This document shows positions 26,584 through 34,566 of a stretch of 64,000 bases of DNA, one piece after another. The notes beneath the pieces were generated by a model, which worked only from the letters and a program-made list of their open reading frames with translations, was not told where the DNA came from and did not search any database. The DNA is taken from positions 2,232,001 to 2,296,000 of the forward strand of contig NZ_CP131913.1 in assembly GCF_030704205.1 (NCBI RefSeq), given 5' to 3'. Each line of letters starts with the position of its first letter. The first letter of the stretch is position 1. Origin of the DNA: Halomonas alkalicola. Lineage in GTDB: Bacteria > Pseudomonadota > Gammaproteobacteria > Pseudomonadales > Halomonadaceae. Both the position numbers and the translations under genes were made by a program.

Positions 26584-27468
26584 CTAGCGCCCTCCCAGCA
26601 TGGAGGGGGGCGCCAGATTGGCCAGCCCGGCACGGAGAAAGTCAAGAACGTGCCGGGTAGCTACGCTGAGCTCATGCTCACGATAGTAGAGGCCGATACT
26701 CACAGCGCCGAGAGCAGGCAGTTGTGCTGTCTCCTTTGCTGCAGTGAAATGCGACGGCACCACCGAAGAGGCCATGGCCGTGAGGCCAAGGCCTTCTTCG
26801 ACGGCCGAGAGTATTCCGAGTAGGCTTGGGCTCGTGTAGGCAACACGGTAAGGCCTTGCTATCTGCTCTAGCCTGGACTCCAGCATTGCTCGATAGATGC
26901 AGCCCTGTGGGTAGGTCACCAGTGGCAGAGTGCTCTCCTCAACAAGCCCTTCGTGGTTCATGACCCAGACGAGCTGATCCAGTCTGTAGTCTCTTCCATC
27001 CCTGCTTTCATTTTCCTTTTCTGGCTCCATGACAAGACAGATGTCGTAGAGGTTTTTTTGGAATCTTTGGTAGATTGACTTGCTGATATCACAGTCTACT
27101 TCGACCATGATGTTCGGATAGGTGCGTGTCAGGTTTCTAAGTGCCTTGGGAAGAAATGCAAGTTCAAAGTCATTGGGAATTCCGAGCCTTACCTTCCCGG
27201 AAACACTATCCCCTCCCATGCGTGATATCACGCGATCATTGATTTCGAGAAGCTGTTTGGCTGCGCCATAAAGATATTCTCCATCTTCTGTGAGCTCCAG
27301 GCTGGAGCCTCGGAGAAATATCTGAGTATTTAGCAGCGTTTCGAGCTTCTTTATCTGTAGGCTTATCGCGGGTTGTGAGCGTCCTAACAGCTCGCCCGCA
27401 CTGGTGAATCCACCGAGGTCCTTGATGGTCACAAAGGTTCTCAGCAAGTCTGTGGGTATGTTTTTCAT
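26584..27468 (-). CDS. LysR-family regulator beside creatinase and symporter
   Basis: A 294-residue LysR regulator: N-terminal winged HTH (about 5-65; FTSAGELLGRSQPAISLQIKKLE) and C-terminal periplasmic-binding-like effector domain. It lies between creatinase (convergent; the genes are separated by 13 bp) and the small ORF/symporter pair (divergent, 148 bp). Dyads at 27501-27527 in the divergent gap are likely binding sites. It probably responds to creatine or a breakdown product, which is inference from position only. Base composition is clearly lower in G+C than the creatinase gene. Confidence 0.85.
   Translation of the reverse strand: MKNIPTDLLRTFVTIKDLGGFTSAGELLGRSQPAISLQIKKLETLLNTQIFLRGSSLELTEDGEYLYGAAKQLLEINDRVISRMGGDSVSGKVRLGIPNDFELAFLPKALRNLTRTYPNIMVEVDCDISKSIYQRFQKNLYDICLVMEPEKENESRDGRDYRLDQLVWVMNHEGLVEESTLPLVTYPQGCIYRAMLESRLEQIARPYRVAYTSPSLLGILSAVEEGLGLTAMASSVVPSHFTAAKETAQLPALGAVSIGLYYREHELSVATRHVLDFLRAGLANLAPPSMLGGR
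26587..26613. terminator. Hairpin between convergent creatinase and lysR
   Basis: GCGCCCTCC (26587-26595) can pair with GGAGGG...GCGC (26602-26613) with a two-base bulge and a 6-nt loop, in the space where creatinase and the LysR gene converge. It overlaps the last codons of the LysR gene. It is a plausible shared terminator, without a T-tract. Confidence 0.3.
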
Positions 27469-27500
27469 CTGGTTCAGCCCATTGTTGTGCCTTATGTGAG

Positions 27501-27527
27501 AATTTGTTTTTCAAATTGGCTTGCCAA
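27501..27527. promoter_or_regulatory. LysR-type dyads in the divergent promoter region
   Basis: Two adjacent dyads. AATTTG-TTTTT-CAAATT (27501-27517) contains a T-N11-A LysR box. TTGGC-TT-GCCAA (27516-27527) is a perfect palindrome. They lie 33-60 bp upstream of the LysR start and about 90-115 bp upstream of the small ORF at 27617, the usual position for autoregulation plus activation of the divergent genes. Confidence 0.5.
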
Positions 27528-27616
27528 CATGACTGTAAAATACCTTGATAGGGCCAGGTAAGGCAATGCAGTAACAGGACGCTGAGACCTTTCGATAATG
27601 ACAAGAGGGTGTGCAA

Positions 27617-27739
27617 ATGAATTCCTGGGTGTTGAGCACCTTTCTGGTGCTAACTTTCTATATGCTGATCCATGCTGGTGCAGCCTACCTCCGCAGGGAG
27701 CTGAAGCATAAATCCGCTGAAAGCTCATTGAGGAGGTGA
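27617..27739 (+). CDS. 40-residue single-helix protein coupled to the SSS symporter
   Basis: A short ORF: MNSWVLSTFLVLTFYMLI followed by HAGAAYLRRELKHKSAESSLRR. It has one hydrophobic helix (about residues 4-24) and a basic C-terminal tail, i.e. a small inner-membrane protein with a predicted positive-inside C-terminus. Its last codons (AGG AGG TGA) form the Shine-Dalgarno of the symporter that starts 2 bp after its stop, which strongly suggests translational coupling. Small accessory subunits are known for some SSS and related symporters, so a partner role is likely. The ORF is easily missed by gene callers. Confidence 0.65.
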   Translation: MNSWVLSTFLVLTFYMLIHAGAAYLRRELKHKSAESSLRR

Positions 27740-27741
27740 CC

Positions 27742-29193
27742 ATGGATGCTTACAAGGTTTTCAATTGGGGGCTTCTGCTCCTCACCTTTGGCCTGCTGAT
27801 CTATCTGGGCTTTCTCTCGTCAAAATACATGAACAAGAGCGATGAGGGCGGGTTTCTGGTGGCCGGGCGCTCGCTGGGGGCCTTCGTGGCGGCCGGCACC
27901 ATCGTGGCCACCGGCTTCAGCGGCTGGGGCTTCATGGGCTCCCCCGGCGTCACCTACCAGTTCGGCGCCATCGAGGTGCTGGGCAACTTCTTCTTCGCCC
28001 CCGCCATGATGATCGCGGTGCTCTACTTCGCGCGCTTCCTGCAGCGACGCGCTCTGGAGATGGGCAGCAACACCATTCCTGAGTATATCGCCCAGAGCCA
28101 TGGCGGCGGTGCCATGGGGCGGGTGCTCCAGGGTGTTGCCGGGTTCATCACCATCCTGCTGCTGATGGTGTTCCTGACCAGCCAGATAAAGGCGGTGGGG
28201 CTGCTCGGTGCCAGCTGGCTAGGGATCGAGCTCAACCAGAGCGCCTTCCTGATGGTCTCGGTCATCATCATCTACACCATGCTCGGTGGCCTGGCTGCCG
28301 TCGCCTGGACCGATACGGTCATGGTCTGCGGCATGGCCCTGGCGGCGGTCATCATCCTGGTGCAGATCCTCACCTCGGTGGACCTGGGCACCTGGGAGGC
28401 GTCGCTCAACGCCATCGACCCGGAGCTGCTCAACCCCACCACCGGGGCACACTACGGCGACTCCATCGGCACCGTCTTCCTGGTGCTGCCCTATGCCTTC
28501 CTGTTCGCGGCCGTGCTGCCCTACATGGCCATCCGCTTCCTGGCCATGAGGCCGGACGTCAAGCTGCACAAGGTGGGCGTCTATGGGGCCATCCTGGGGG
28601 CCCTGCTGAGCCTGATCCCCATCGTGGGGCTCTACGTGCGCATGCATGTGCCCGACCTGGCCGACCCCGACATGGCGATGCCGGTCTACCTGGAGCAGTT
28701 CATGCACCCGGCGATCCAGGGGGTGATCACGCTGTTCATCATCTTCGCCATGAAGTCCACCGCCAACTCGCTGCTGCATACGGTGGCCTCGGCGACCTCC
28801 CATGACCTGCGCCTGTCGCTGTTCGGAGCGGTCTCCAGCGAGCGTCTGGCGCTGACGATCAACCGTTCGGCGGTGGTGGTGCTGGGCATCGTGGCCCTGC
28901 TGATGATGCTCTATGCCCCGCCCTTCATGCTCTCCTGGCTGGGGATCCTCGGCTCCGGCACCCTGCTGGCCAGCATGATCGGCCCGGTGTTCATCTCTAC
29001 CTTCTGGCAGGGCAGCGCCTGGGGGGCACTCAGTGCCATGCTGGTGGGCTTCTTCACCAGCGGCTACATGATGCTCTTCGCCGACGTGGGCTGGCTGATC
29101 GGTCCGCTGACCGGCTGTGCCGTCTCCTCGGCCTGCTATGTGGGCATCTCCCTGCTGAACCGCCAACCGAGCGGTCAAAGTCAGCGTGCCTAG
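27742..29193 (+). CDS. Sodium:solute symporter (SSS family), probable creatine uptake
   Basis: A 483-residue SSS permease with about 13 hydrophobic helices. Family segments include GGFLVAGRSLGAFVAAGTIVA (split GGFLVAGRS, LGAFVAAGT), GWGFMGSPG and MLGGLAAVAWTDTVM. ATG 27742 is preceded by AGGAGG supplied by the end of the upstream 40-codon ORF; the GTG at 27736 is inside that signal. It lies downstream of a LysR gene and creatinase and upstream of a CodB-like permease operon. A substrate in the creatine/creatinine group is inferred; proline, pantothenate or other solutes cannot be excluded. Confidence 0.85.
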   Translation: MDAYKVFNWGLLLLTFGLLIYLGFLSSKYMNKSDEGGFLVAGRSLGAFVAAGTIVATGFSGWGFMGSPGVTYQFGAIEVLGNFFFAPAMMIAVLYFARFLQRRALEMGSNTIPEYIAQSHGGGAMGRVLQGVAGFITILLLMVFLTSQIKAVGLLGASWLGIELNQSAFLMVSVIIIYTMLGGLAAVAWTDTVMVCGMALAAVIILVQILTSVDLGTWEASLNAIDPELLNPTTGAHYGDSIGTVFLVLPYAFLFAAVLPYMAIRFLAMRPDVKLHKVGVYGAILGALLSLIPIVGLYVRMHVPDLADPDMAMPVYLEQFMHPAIQGVITLFIIFAMKSTANSLLHTVASATSHDLRLSLFGAVSSERLALTINRSAVVVLGIVALLMMLYAPPFMLSWLGILGSGTLLASMIGPVFISTFWQGSAWGALSAMLVGFFTSGYMMLFADVGWLIGPLTGCAVSSACYVGISLLNRQPSGQSQRA

Positions 29194-29214
29194 ATCTTGT
29201 CGCTAAAGCCTGTA

Positions 29215-29247
29215 TGAAGACGCTGAACCAATGGCTCGGCGTCTTCA
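29215..29247 (+). terminator. Terminator hairpin after the symporter
   Basis: TGAAGACGC (29215-29223) and GCGTCTTCA (29239-29247) form a perfect 9-bp stem, 22 bp after the symporter stop. A second small hairpin, AGGAGC-TGGCAG-GCTCCT (29269-29286), is followed by CCTTCC. Together they probably end the symporter transcript. Confidence 0.5.
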
Positions 29248-29424
29248 GCCTGTCCAGCGCCCTCAGCTAGGAGCTGGCAGGCTCCTCCTTCCGACGTGTG
29301 TTGTTATCTTGGCTTGAGGATGCGCTCGGGCAGAGGAGATGCTGCACCGCAACAGTGCCTGATGGTCGGTGCTGGTGCATGGGACGCAGCGCTCGCCCGA
29401 CGCTCGGGGGCGTGAGGGCGATCG

Positions 29425-29443
29425 GGTGTGCACTATGCACACC
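29425..29443. promoter_or_regulatory. Perfect 8-3-8 palindrome upstream of the codB-like operon
   Basis: GGTGTGCA-CTA-TGCACACC is a perfect inverted repeat with a 3-bp centre, about 130 bp before the ATG of the NCS1 permease and in a 379-bp gene-free region (29194-29572). Its size and symmetry suit a dimeric regulator. The PucR-type protein encoded as second gene of the operon (30829-32046) is the obvious candidate. The rest of the intergenic region shows only the two hairpins near the symporter stop and no obvious ORF. Confidence 0.5.
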
Positions 29444-29572
29444 TGGGCCAGTCATTCCTTGGCCATCATCGACAGCTCCAGCCATCGTACTCCTCGGATG
29501 CCGGGCGATGGCACACCCCTTGCAAAGATCCATGCAGACAGTTCCTCGATGACCCGAATCCAGGAGTGACGC

Positions 29573-30829
29573 ATGGAAAATTCCGACTACCCCCTCAGCG
29601 AAGTTCCCCGGGAGGCCCGCAAGGGGCTCATCTCTACCTCGCTCGTGCTGCTGGGCTTCACCTTCTTCACCTCCACGATGTGGGCCGGCGGCGCCCTCGG
29701 CGAAGCCTTCGCGATTGGCGAGCTGCTGTGGATCATCCTGATCGGCAACCTGCTGCTGGGCGGCTACGCGGCCACGCTGGCTTATATTGCCTGCCGGAGC
29801 GGCCTCAACTCGGTGCTGATGGGCCGCTTCTGCTTCGGTGAGCTGGGCAGCAAGCTGTCCGATGCCATTCTCGGCTTTACCCAGATCGGCTGGTACGCCT
29901 GGGGCACCGCGACCATTGCCCTGGTGCTGGTCAAGGCCACAGGTATCCCGGATGCCTTCACGATGCCGCTGATGGTGGCCTTCGGCCTGGCCTTCTGCCT
30001 GACGGCCATGGTGGGTTACCGGGGGCTGGACCTGCTCTCCCGGTTTGCCGTGCCGGCCATGCTGGTGTTCATCCTGATCAGCCTCTACCGGGGGCTGATC
30101 GATATCGGCGGGTTCGGCGGCCTGGCCGCGCAGACCCCCACTGGCAGCATGAATGTGACGGCGGCCATCACCATCGTGATCGGTACCTTCATCAGCGGGG
30201 GCACCCAGGCGACCAACTGGGCCCGCTTCGCTCGCACGCCCAAGATTGCGGTGATCGCGACCCTGGCCGCCTTCTTCGTCGGCAACGGACTGATGGTGCT
30301 GACCGGCGCCTTCGGTGCGCTGGTCTACCAGCAGGCGGATATCGTGGATGTGCTGATGGCACAGGGTTTCGTGACCATCGCCGTGCTGATGCTGTTCCTC
30401 AACATCTGGACCACCCAGGACAACACCATCTACAACTTTGCCGTTGCCGGCTGCAATCTGCTGCGGATCGACAAGCGCCGGGTTGTCACGGTGGCCGGCG
30501 CGCTGGTGGGGACCGTGCTGGCGATCGGTGGCATGTACAACCTGCTCATTCCCTTCCTGCTGCTGCTGGGCACCTTCATCCCCCCCATCGGCGGCGTGAT
30601 CATGGCCGACTTCTGGCTCAAGCATAAGGGTCAGTATCCCACCCTGGCCGAGGCCAACCTGCCCGCCTTCAACTGGCAAGGCCTGGGTGCCTACGCCTTC
30701 GGCTCAGCGGTCGCCTACGGCTCTCCCGTGCTGCCCCCGGTGGTAGGTGTGCTCGCGGCCGTGGTCGGCTACGGGGTGCTTCATCACCTGCCGCTGCGCA
30801 TGGCCTCGCTGCGAATGGTGAAGGGCTGA
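29573..30829 (+). CDS. NCS1-family permease, CodB-like
   Basis: A 418-residue nucleobase-cation-symport-1 transporter with about 12 helices, close in type to cytosine permease CodB. It has the N-terminal PLSEVPREARKGL lead, FTFFTSTMWAGGALGEAF, a GWYAWGT helix, TQATNWARFARTP and NIWTTQDNTIYNFAVAG. The gene next but one encodes a CodA-like deaminase, so permease and deaminase share a substrate. In this setting creatinine is as likely as cytosine. It overlaps the PucR gene by one base (TGATG). Confidence 0.88.
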   Translation: MENSDYPLSEVPREARKGLISTSLVLLGFTFFTSTMWAGGALGEAFAIGELLWIILIGNLLLGGYAATLAYIACRSGLNSVLMGRFCFGELGSKLSDAILGFTQIGWYAWGTATIALVLVKATGIPDAFTMPLMVAFGLAFCLTAMVGYRGLDLLSRFAVPAMLVFILISLYRGLIDIGGFGGLAAQTPTGSMNVTAAITIVIGTFISGGTQATNWARFARTPKIAVIATLAAFFVGNGLMVLTGAFGALVYQQADIVDVLMAQGFVTIAVLMLFLNIWTTQDNTIYNFAVAGCNLLRIDKRRVVTVAGALVGTVLAIGGMYNLLIPFLLLLGTFIPPIGGVIMADFWLKHKGQYPTLAEANLPAFNWQGLGAYAFGSAVAYGSPVLPPVVGVLAAVVGYGVLHHLPLRMASLRMVKG

Positions 30830-32046
30830 TGGCGATCTGCTGTGCCGACATCGTGCGCCTGCCCGGCCTGGAAGGCATTCGCCTGAAGGCCGGTCTACAG
30901 GGCAGCCAGAATGTCATTCGCTGGCCCTATATTGCCGAGAGCCCCAGCCTCTCGCCCTGGGTACGCGGTGGGGAGCTGGTCTTCGTGACCGGCATCGGGC
31001 GGCGGCGGAGCGAGGAGGAGCTGCAGCAGCTGCTTCGCGAGGCGGTGGAGCAGCGGGTGGCGGGTGTCGTCTTCCTCGTCGGCCCCGAGGGCATGGCGGC
31101 GATACCCTCCAGCGTCATCAGCCTGGCCAATGCGCTTGGCTGCCCACTCTTCGAACAGCCCTATGCCCTGCCGCTGGTGTCGGTGACCGAAACGCTCAGC
31201 AACGCCATCGTGCAGGACCGCCTGGCGGGCCAGTCGGCGAAGCTGTTCCTGTCGCGACTGCTCAATGGCGCGGCAGGCGCGCCAGAGTTGATCGAGCTGC
31301 GTGCCAGGGAGCTAGGTCTCTGCGTCGAGGGCGGTTACGTGGTGATGGCCGTGCGTCTGCAGGGTGCCGCGGACGAGGCGGGTAGCCTCGCCCCCACTGC
31401 CCAGCAGCAGGAATTGCTGGAACAGCGGATCACGGCCCTGCTCGAGCGACGCGGTATCCGGTGGCCAGTCCTTCAGCAGGCGCAGAGCTGGCTCATGCTG
31501 TGGCCTGCCAGCTCGGAGGCCATGGCGGAGCTTCCCGACGAACTGGAGCAGGCGCTGGCGGCCCTTCAGTCGCTGCAGCCCGACGGGACTCTGCATGCCG
31601 GTGTCAGCGAGCGGCACGCTGACCTGTGCCAGCTTGCCGATGCGGCCGAGCAGGCCTGCCAGGCGCTGCAGTTTGCCCGTCAGCACCAGGGCAGCCGCCT
31701 CTTCTTCCATGAACGGCTGGGCATCGCGCGGCTGTTTGCCGCCATTCCTCAGCGGAGCGCGCTGGTGACGTTCTGCCAGCAGCAGCTGGGTCCACTCTGC
31801 TTTGCCCGCGATGGTGATGCCAATGAACTGAAGCAGACGCTCAGGCGCTTTCTCGACAGCTTCGGCAATCTGCAGCAGGCCTCTGCGTCGCTCGGGATTC
31901 ACCGCAATACGCTGCGGCAGCGGCTCAAGCGCTTCGAGCAGCTGGTGGGTATTTCGCTCCAGGACCCGCATGCACGCCTCAATGTCCAGAATGCACTGCT
32001 GATCGAACAGATGCTGTTTGCGCATCACACCCTCGACACCCCGTGA
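30829..32046 (+). CDS. PucR-family transcriptional regulator
   Basis: A 405-residue PucR/CdaR-type regulator. An N-terminal PucR domain covers about residues 1-125 (LEGIRLKAGLQGSQNVIRWP, GELVFVTGIG), then a GGDEF-like middle part. A C-terminal HTH_30 lies near 345-400 (FGNLQQASASLGIHRNTLRQ then RLKRFEQLVG). Such regulators control purine, cytosine and related nitrogen-compound catabolism. It lies between the CodB-like permease and the CodA-like deaminase with tight spacing (1-bp overlap, then 19 bp), so it is probably an autoregulated local activator. Confidence 0.87.
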   Translation: MAICCADIVRLPGLEGIRLKAGLQGSQNVIRWPYIAESPSLSPWVRGGELVFVTGIGRRRSEEELQQLLREAVEQRVAGVVFLVGPEGMAAIPSSVISLANALGCPLFEQPYALPLVSVTETLSNAIVQDRLAGQSAKLFLSRLLNGAAGAPELIELRARELGLCVEGGYVVMAVRLQGAADEAGSLAPTAQQQELLEQRITALLERRGIRWPVLQQAQSWLMLWPASSEAMAELPDELEQALAALQSLQPDGTLHAGVSERHADLCQLADAAEQACQALQFARQHQGSRLFFHERLGIARLFAAIPQRSALVTFCQQQLGPLCFARDGDANELKQTLRRFLDSFGNLQQASASLGIHRNTLRQRLKRFEQLVGISLQDPHARLNVQNALLIEQMLFAHHTLDTP

Positions 32047-32065
32047 TACCAGCAAGAGGTAGACC

Positions 32066-33343
32066 ATGGAAATCATCAATGCCCGTCTGCGGCACTCGTC
32101 CGACCTCCATACCCTGACCATCACCAACGGCGTCTTTTCGGCCATAAGGGTTCAGGGCAGCCGACTCTCCGCTGACGGAGGACAGGTCGATGCCGGGGGG
32201 AAGCTGCTCTGTGCCCCTTTCGTGGAGCCGCATATCCACCTGGATGCCGCGATGACGGCCGGTGAGCCCAACTGGAACCAGACCGGCACGCTGTTCGAAG
32301 GCATCGAGCGCTGGAGTGAACGCAAGCCGATGCTGACCGAGGCGGATATCCGCCGGCGCGTGCAGCAGACGGTGACACTGCTCATCGAGAACGGCGTGCA
32401 GCATATCCGCACCCACGCCGATATCACGGACCCCAGCCTGATCGGCCTGCGTACCCTGTGTGCCATGCGCGACGAGCTCAAGGACCGGGTAGAGATCCAG
32501 GTGGTCGCCTTCCCCCAGGAGGGCCTGCTCTCCTTCGCCGGTGGTCTGGCGCTGATGGAAGAGGCGCTGGAGATCGGTGCCGACGTGATTGGCGGGATTC
32601 CCCACTTCGAGTACACCCGTGAGCTGGGCGAGGCCTCCATGAAGAAGGTCATCGAACTGGCGATCAAGTACGACAGGCTGGTGGATGTCCATTGCGACGA
32701 GATCGACGACCCGAACTCGCGCTTCCTCGAGGTGCTCGCCGCCGAGGCGCTCTTCAATGACCTGGGGCCCAGGGTCACGGCCAGTCATACCACTGCCATG
32801 GGCTCCTATGACAACGCCTACTGCTCTCGACTGTTCCGGTTGCTGAAGCGCTCTGGAATCAACTTCATCTCCTGCCCGACGGAAAGCATCCATCTGCAGG
32901 GGCGGTTCGACAGCTATCCCAAGCGGCGCGGCCTGACCCGCGTCAAGGAGCTGGACGAGGCGGGTATCAACGTCTGCTTCGCCGAAGACTCGATCTGTGA
33001 CCCCTGGTACTCCCTGGGTAACGGCAAGCTGCTGAGGACGCTCGATTTCGGGCTGCACATCTGCCACATGATGGGCTATCAGGACTTCAGTCGCTCACTC
33101 GACCTGATCACCGACAACGGCGCCCGGACCCTGAACATCAGCGCGCGCTACGGCATCGAGGTGGGCAGGCCGGGCAACTTCATCCTGCTGGATGGGGAAG
33201 ATGACTACAGCGTGGTGCGCAAGCAGGGCGAGGTGCTGATGTCGGTTCGTCAGGGGCGCATCCTGATGCAGCGGGTGCCAGCGCAGGTCGTCCCGACGGG
33301 TGAACCCCGTGACACCCGACGCGCGGTTGCCGAGCTGGCCTGA
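32066..33343 (+). CDS. CodA-like amidohydrolase, probable creatinine deaminase (or cytosine deaminase)
   Basis: A 425-residue cytosine-deaminase-family metalloenzyme. Metal ligands as in E. coli CodA: His56-x-His58 (EPHIHLD), His209 (VDVHCDE), a SHTTAM histidine, and Asp308. The CodA stretch GHDDVFDPWYPLG is here AEDSICDPWYSLG, so the residue next to the metal Asp (CodA Asp314, a substrate-selectivity position) is Ser309 and the preceding His is Glu307. Such changes, plus neighbours for N-methylhydantoin and N-carbamoylsarcosine breakdown, favour creatinine deaminase (creatinine to N-methylhydantoin plus ammonia). Cytosine deaminase remains possible. It is the last gene of the permease-pucR operon. 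Confidence 0.75.
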   Translation: MEIINARLRHSSDLHTLTITNGVFSAIRVQGSRLSADGGQVDAGGKLLCAPFVEPHIHLDAAMTAGEPNWNQTGTLFEGIERWSERKPMLTEADIRRRVQQTVTLLIENGVQHIRTHADITDPSLIGLRTLCAMRDELKDRVEIQVVAFPQEGLLSFAGGLALMEEALEIGADVIGGIPHFEYTRELGEASMKKVIELAIKYDRLVDVHCDEIDDPNSRFLEVLAAEALFNDLGPRVTASHTTAMGSYDNAYCSRLFRLLKRSGINFISCPTESIHLQGRFDSYPKRRGLTRVKELDEAGINVCFAEDSICDPWYSLGNGKLLRTLDFGLHICHMMGYQDFSRSLDLITDNGARTLNISARYGIEVGRPGNFILLDGEDDYSVVRKQGEVLMSVRQGRILMQRVPAQVVPTGEPRDTRRAVAELA

Positions 33344-33347
33344 GCCA

Positions 33348-33380
33348 AATGGCCATGGAGGGAGCTTGTCCGTGGCCATT
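33348..33380. terminator. Shared terminator hairpin between deaminase and lysR
   Basis: AATGGCCATGGA (33348-33359) pairs with TCCGTGGCCATT (33369-33380) over 12 bp with one G-U, and a 9-nt loop. It sits 4 bp after the deaminase stop and before the convergent LysR gene (33435), so it may work in both directions. No T-tract follows on the plus strand. Confidence 0.5.
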
Positions 33381-33434
33381 CAAGAATGAAAGGGGTCTTG
33401 TCCACCTTGATGACAGACGGCTCCCGGCGTTGGA

Positions 33435-34343
33435 TCAGCCGAGATCATGGCCGCTGAGCTTGTCGTGAAGTAGTTCCTGAAAAAGCCGGGAGCTGGGAGT
33501 GGCGTAAGCGCAGCTCCAGGCGGCAATGGTTTCAACGGAGTAATCATCCCGATCCAATGGAACAATGGCGATGTCATCACGTTGGAAACGTTTGATGCAG
33601 TCAGAATACAAGGAGACGCCCATGTTGGCTGCTACCAGGCCAAAGATACCGCTGCTGGTACTGGCCTCCTGTACCACCTGGGGAGTAAAGCCGGCGTTCA
33701 TGCAGATCGTGAATATATAGTGGCGAAACTCACTCCAGCCACTTTCCGTGCCGAGAATGAACTTCTCGTCAGCCAGCTCCTTGAGGCTCAGCTGCTTTCT
33801 CCCGGCCAGGCGGTGGCGCTTGGGAAGAATGACCACGATGCGCTCGAGGGCCGCACGAAAGGTATCTATGCCATCAAGTGCCAGTGGGCCAATGAGAAAG
33901 CCCACATCGATCTCATGATCCAGCAGCGCCTTGTGCTGAGTGTGTGATGGCATATAGACAAGGTCTACAGAGATATCGGGATACTTCTCCTTGAAGGTGT
34001 CCAGGATGCTGGGCAGTACGCCATTGATGGAAAAGTCGTTATAGGCAATGGAGAGATGGCCGATATCGCCGCTGGCGGCCTGCTGAGCAAGATGGGTGGC
34101 CCGCTCCAGGTGGGTGATGGCTTGCTGGCACTCCTCCATGAAGAGCTTGCCAGCCATGGTCAGCTCTACCTGCCGGGTTGTTCTTAAGAAAAGTTCGGCC
34201 CCGATGCTCTCTTCCAAGCCCTTGATAAGGCGGCTGAGGGCGGGCTGTGTGATGCACAGTGTCTCCGCAGCCTGCTTGAAATGCAGGGTGCTGGCGACGG
34301 CGAGAAAGGCCCTCACCTGGCGTAGATCGAATCGTATATTCAT
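33435..34343 (-). CDS. LysR-family regulator divergent from hyuA
   Basis: A 302-residue LysR regulator. HTH near residues 18-60 (LHFKQAAETLCITQPALSRLIKGLE in parts) and an effector-binding domain with LSIAYNDFSINGVLPSIL. It is transcribed away from hyuAB across a 223-bp gap, the classical LysR arrangement, so it probably controls hyuA-hyuB and maybe the NCS1 permease and amidase downstream. Codon and base composition are AT-richer than in the sox region. The effector may be N-methylhydantoin or creatinine by context. Confidence 0.85.
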   Translation of the reverse strand: MNIRFDLRQVRAFLAVASTLHFKQAAETLCITQPALSRLIKGLEESIGAELFLRTTRQVELTMAGKLFMEECQQAITHLERATHLAQQAASGDIGHLSIAYNDFSINGVLPSILDTFKEKYPDISVDLVYMPSHTQHKALLDHEIDVGFLIGPLALDGIDTFRAALERIVVILPKRHRLAGRKQLSLKELADEKFILGTESGWSEFRHYIFTICMNAGFTPQVVQEASTSSGIFGLVAANMGVSLYSDCIKRFQRDDIAIVPLDRDDYSVETIAAWSCAYATPSSRLFQELLHDKLSGHDLG

Positions 34344-34566
34344 GCGCTCACCGGCAATAATCTTTGTGGAAACGGCATTAGACGTAATGAGTGATAGATT
34401 CTAGGATTTCAGATGTCAAGTCGTGATTATATGGCCTCTAAGCTGGTTCCATGGCCTGGGGAGTAACAGGGAATTATACCACGATGACGGCTCAAGACCT
34501 TGGCGATGTATCAGGCCATTGGCTTGCTGTCTGTAGCTTGATCAAACAATTATTGTGAGGTGCAAG
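34344..34566. promoter_or_regulatory. Divergent lysR-hyuA promoter region
   Basis: No gene is seen. The region is A/T-rich with a TTGATCAA palindrome about 25 bp before hyuA. A TATACC string near 34476 resembles a -10 element. A GAGG Shine-Dalgarno lies 7 bp before ATG 34567. LysR boxes are expected here but I did not find one clear dyad. Confidence 0.35.
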
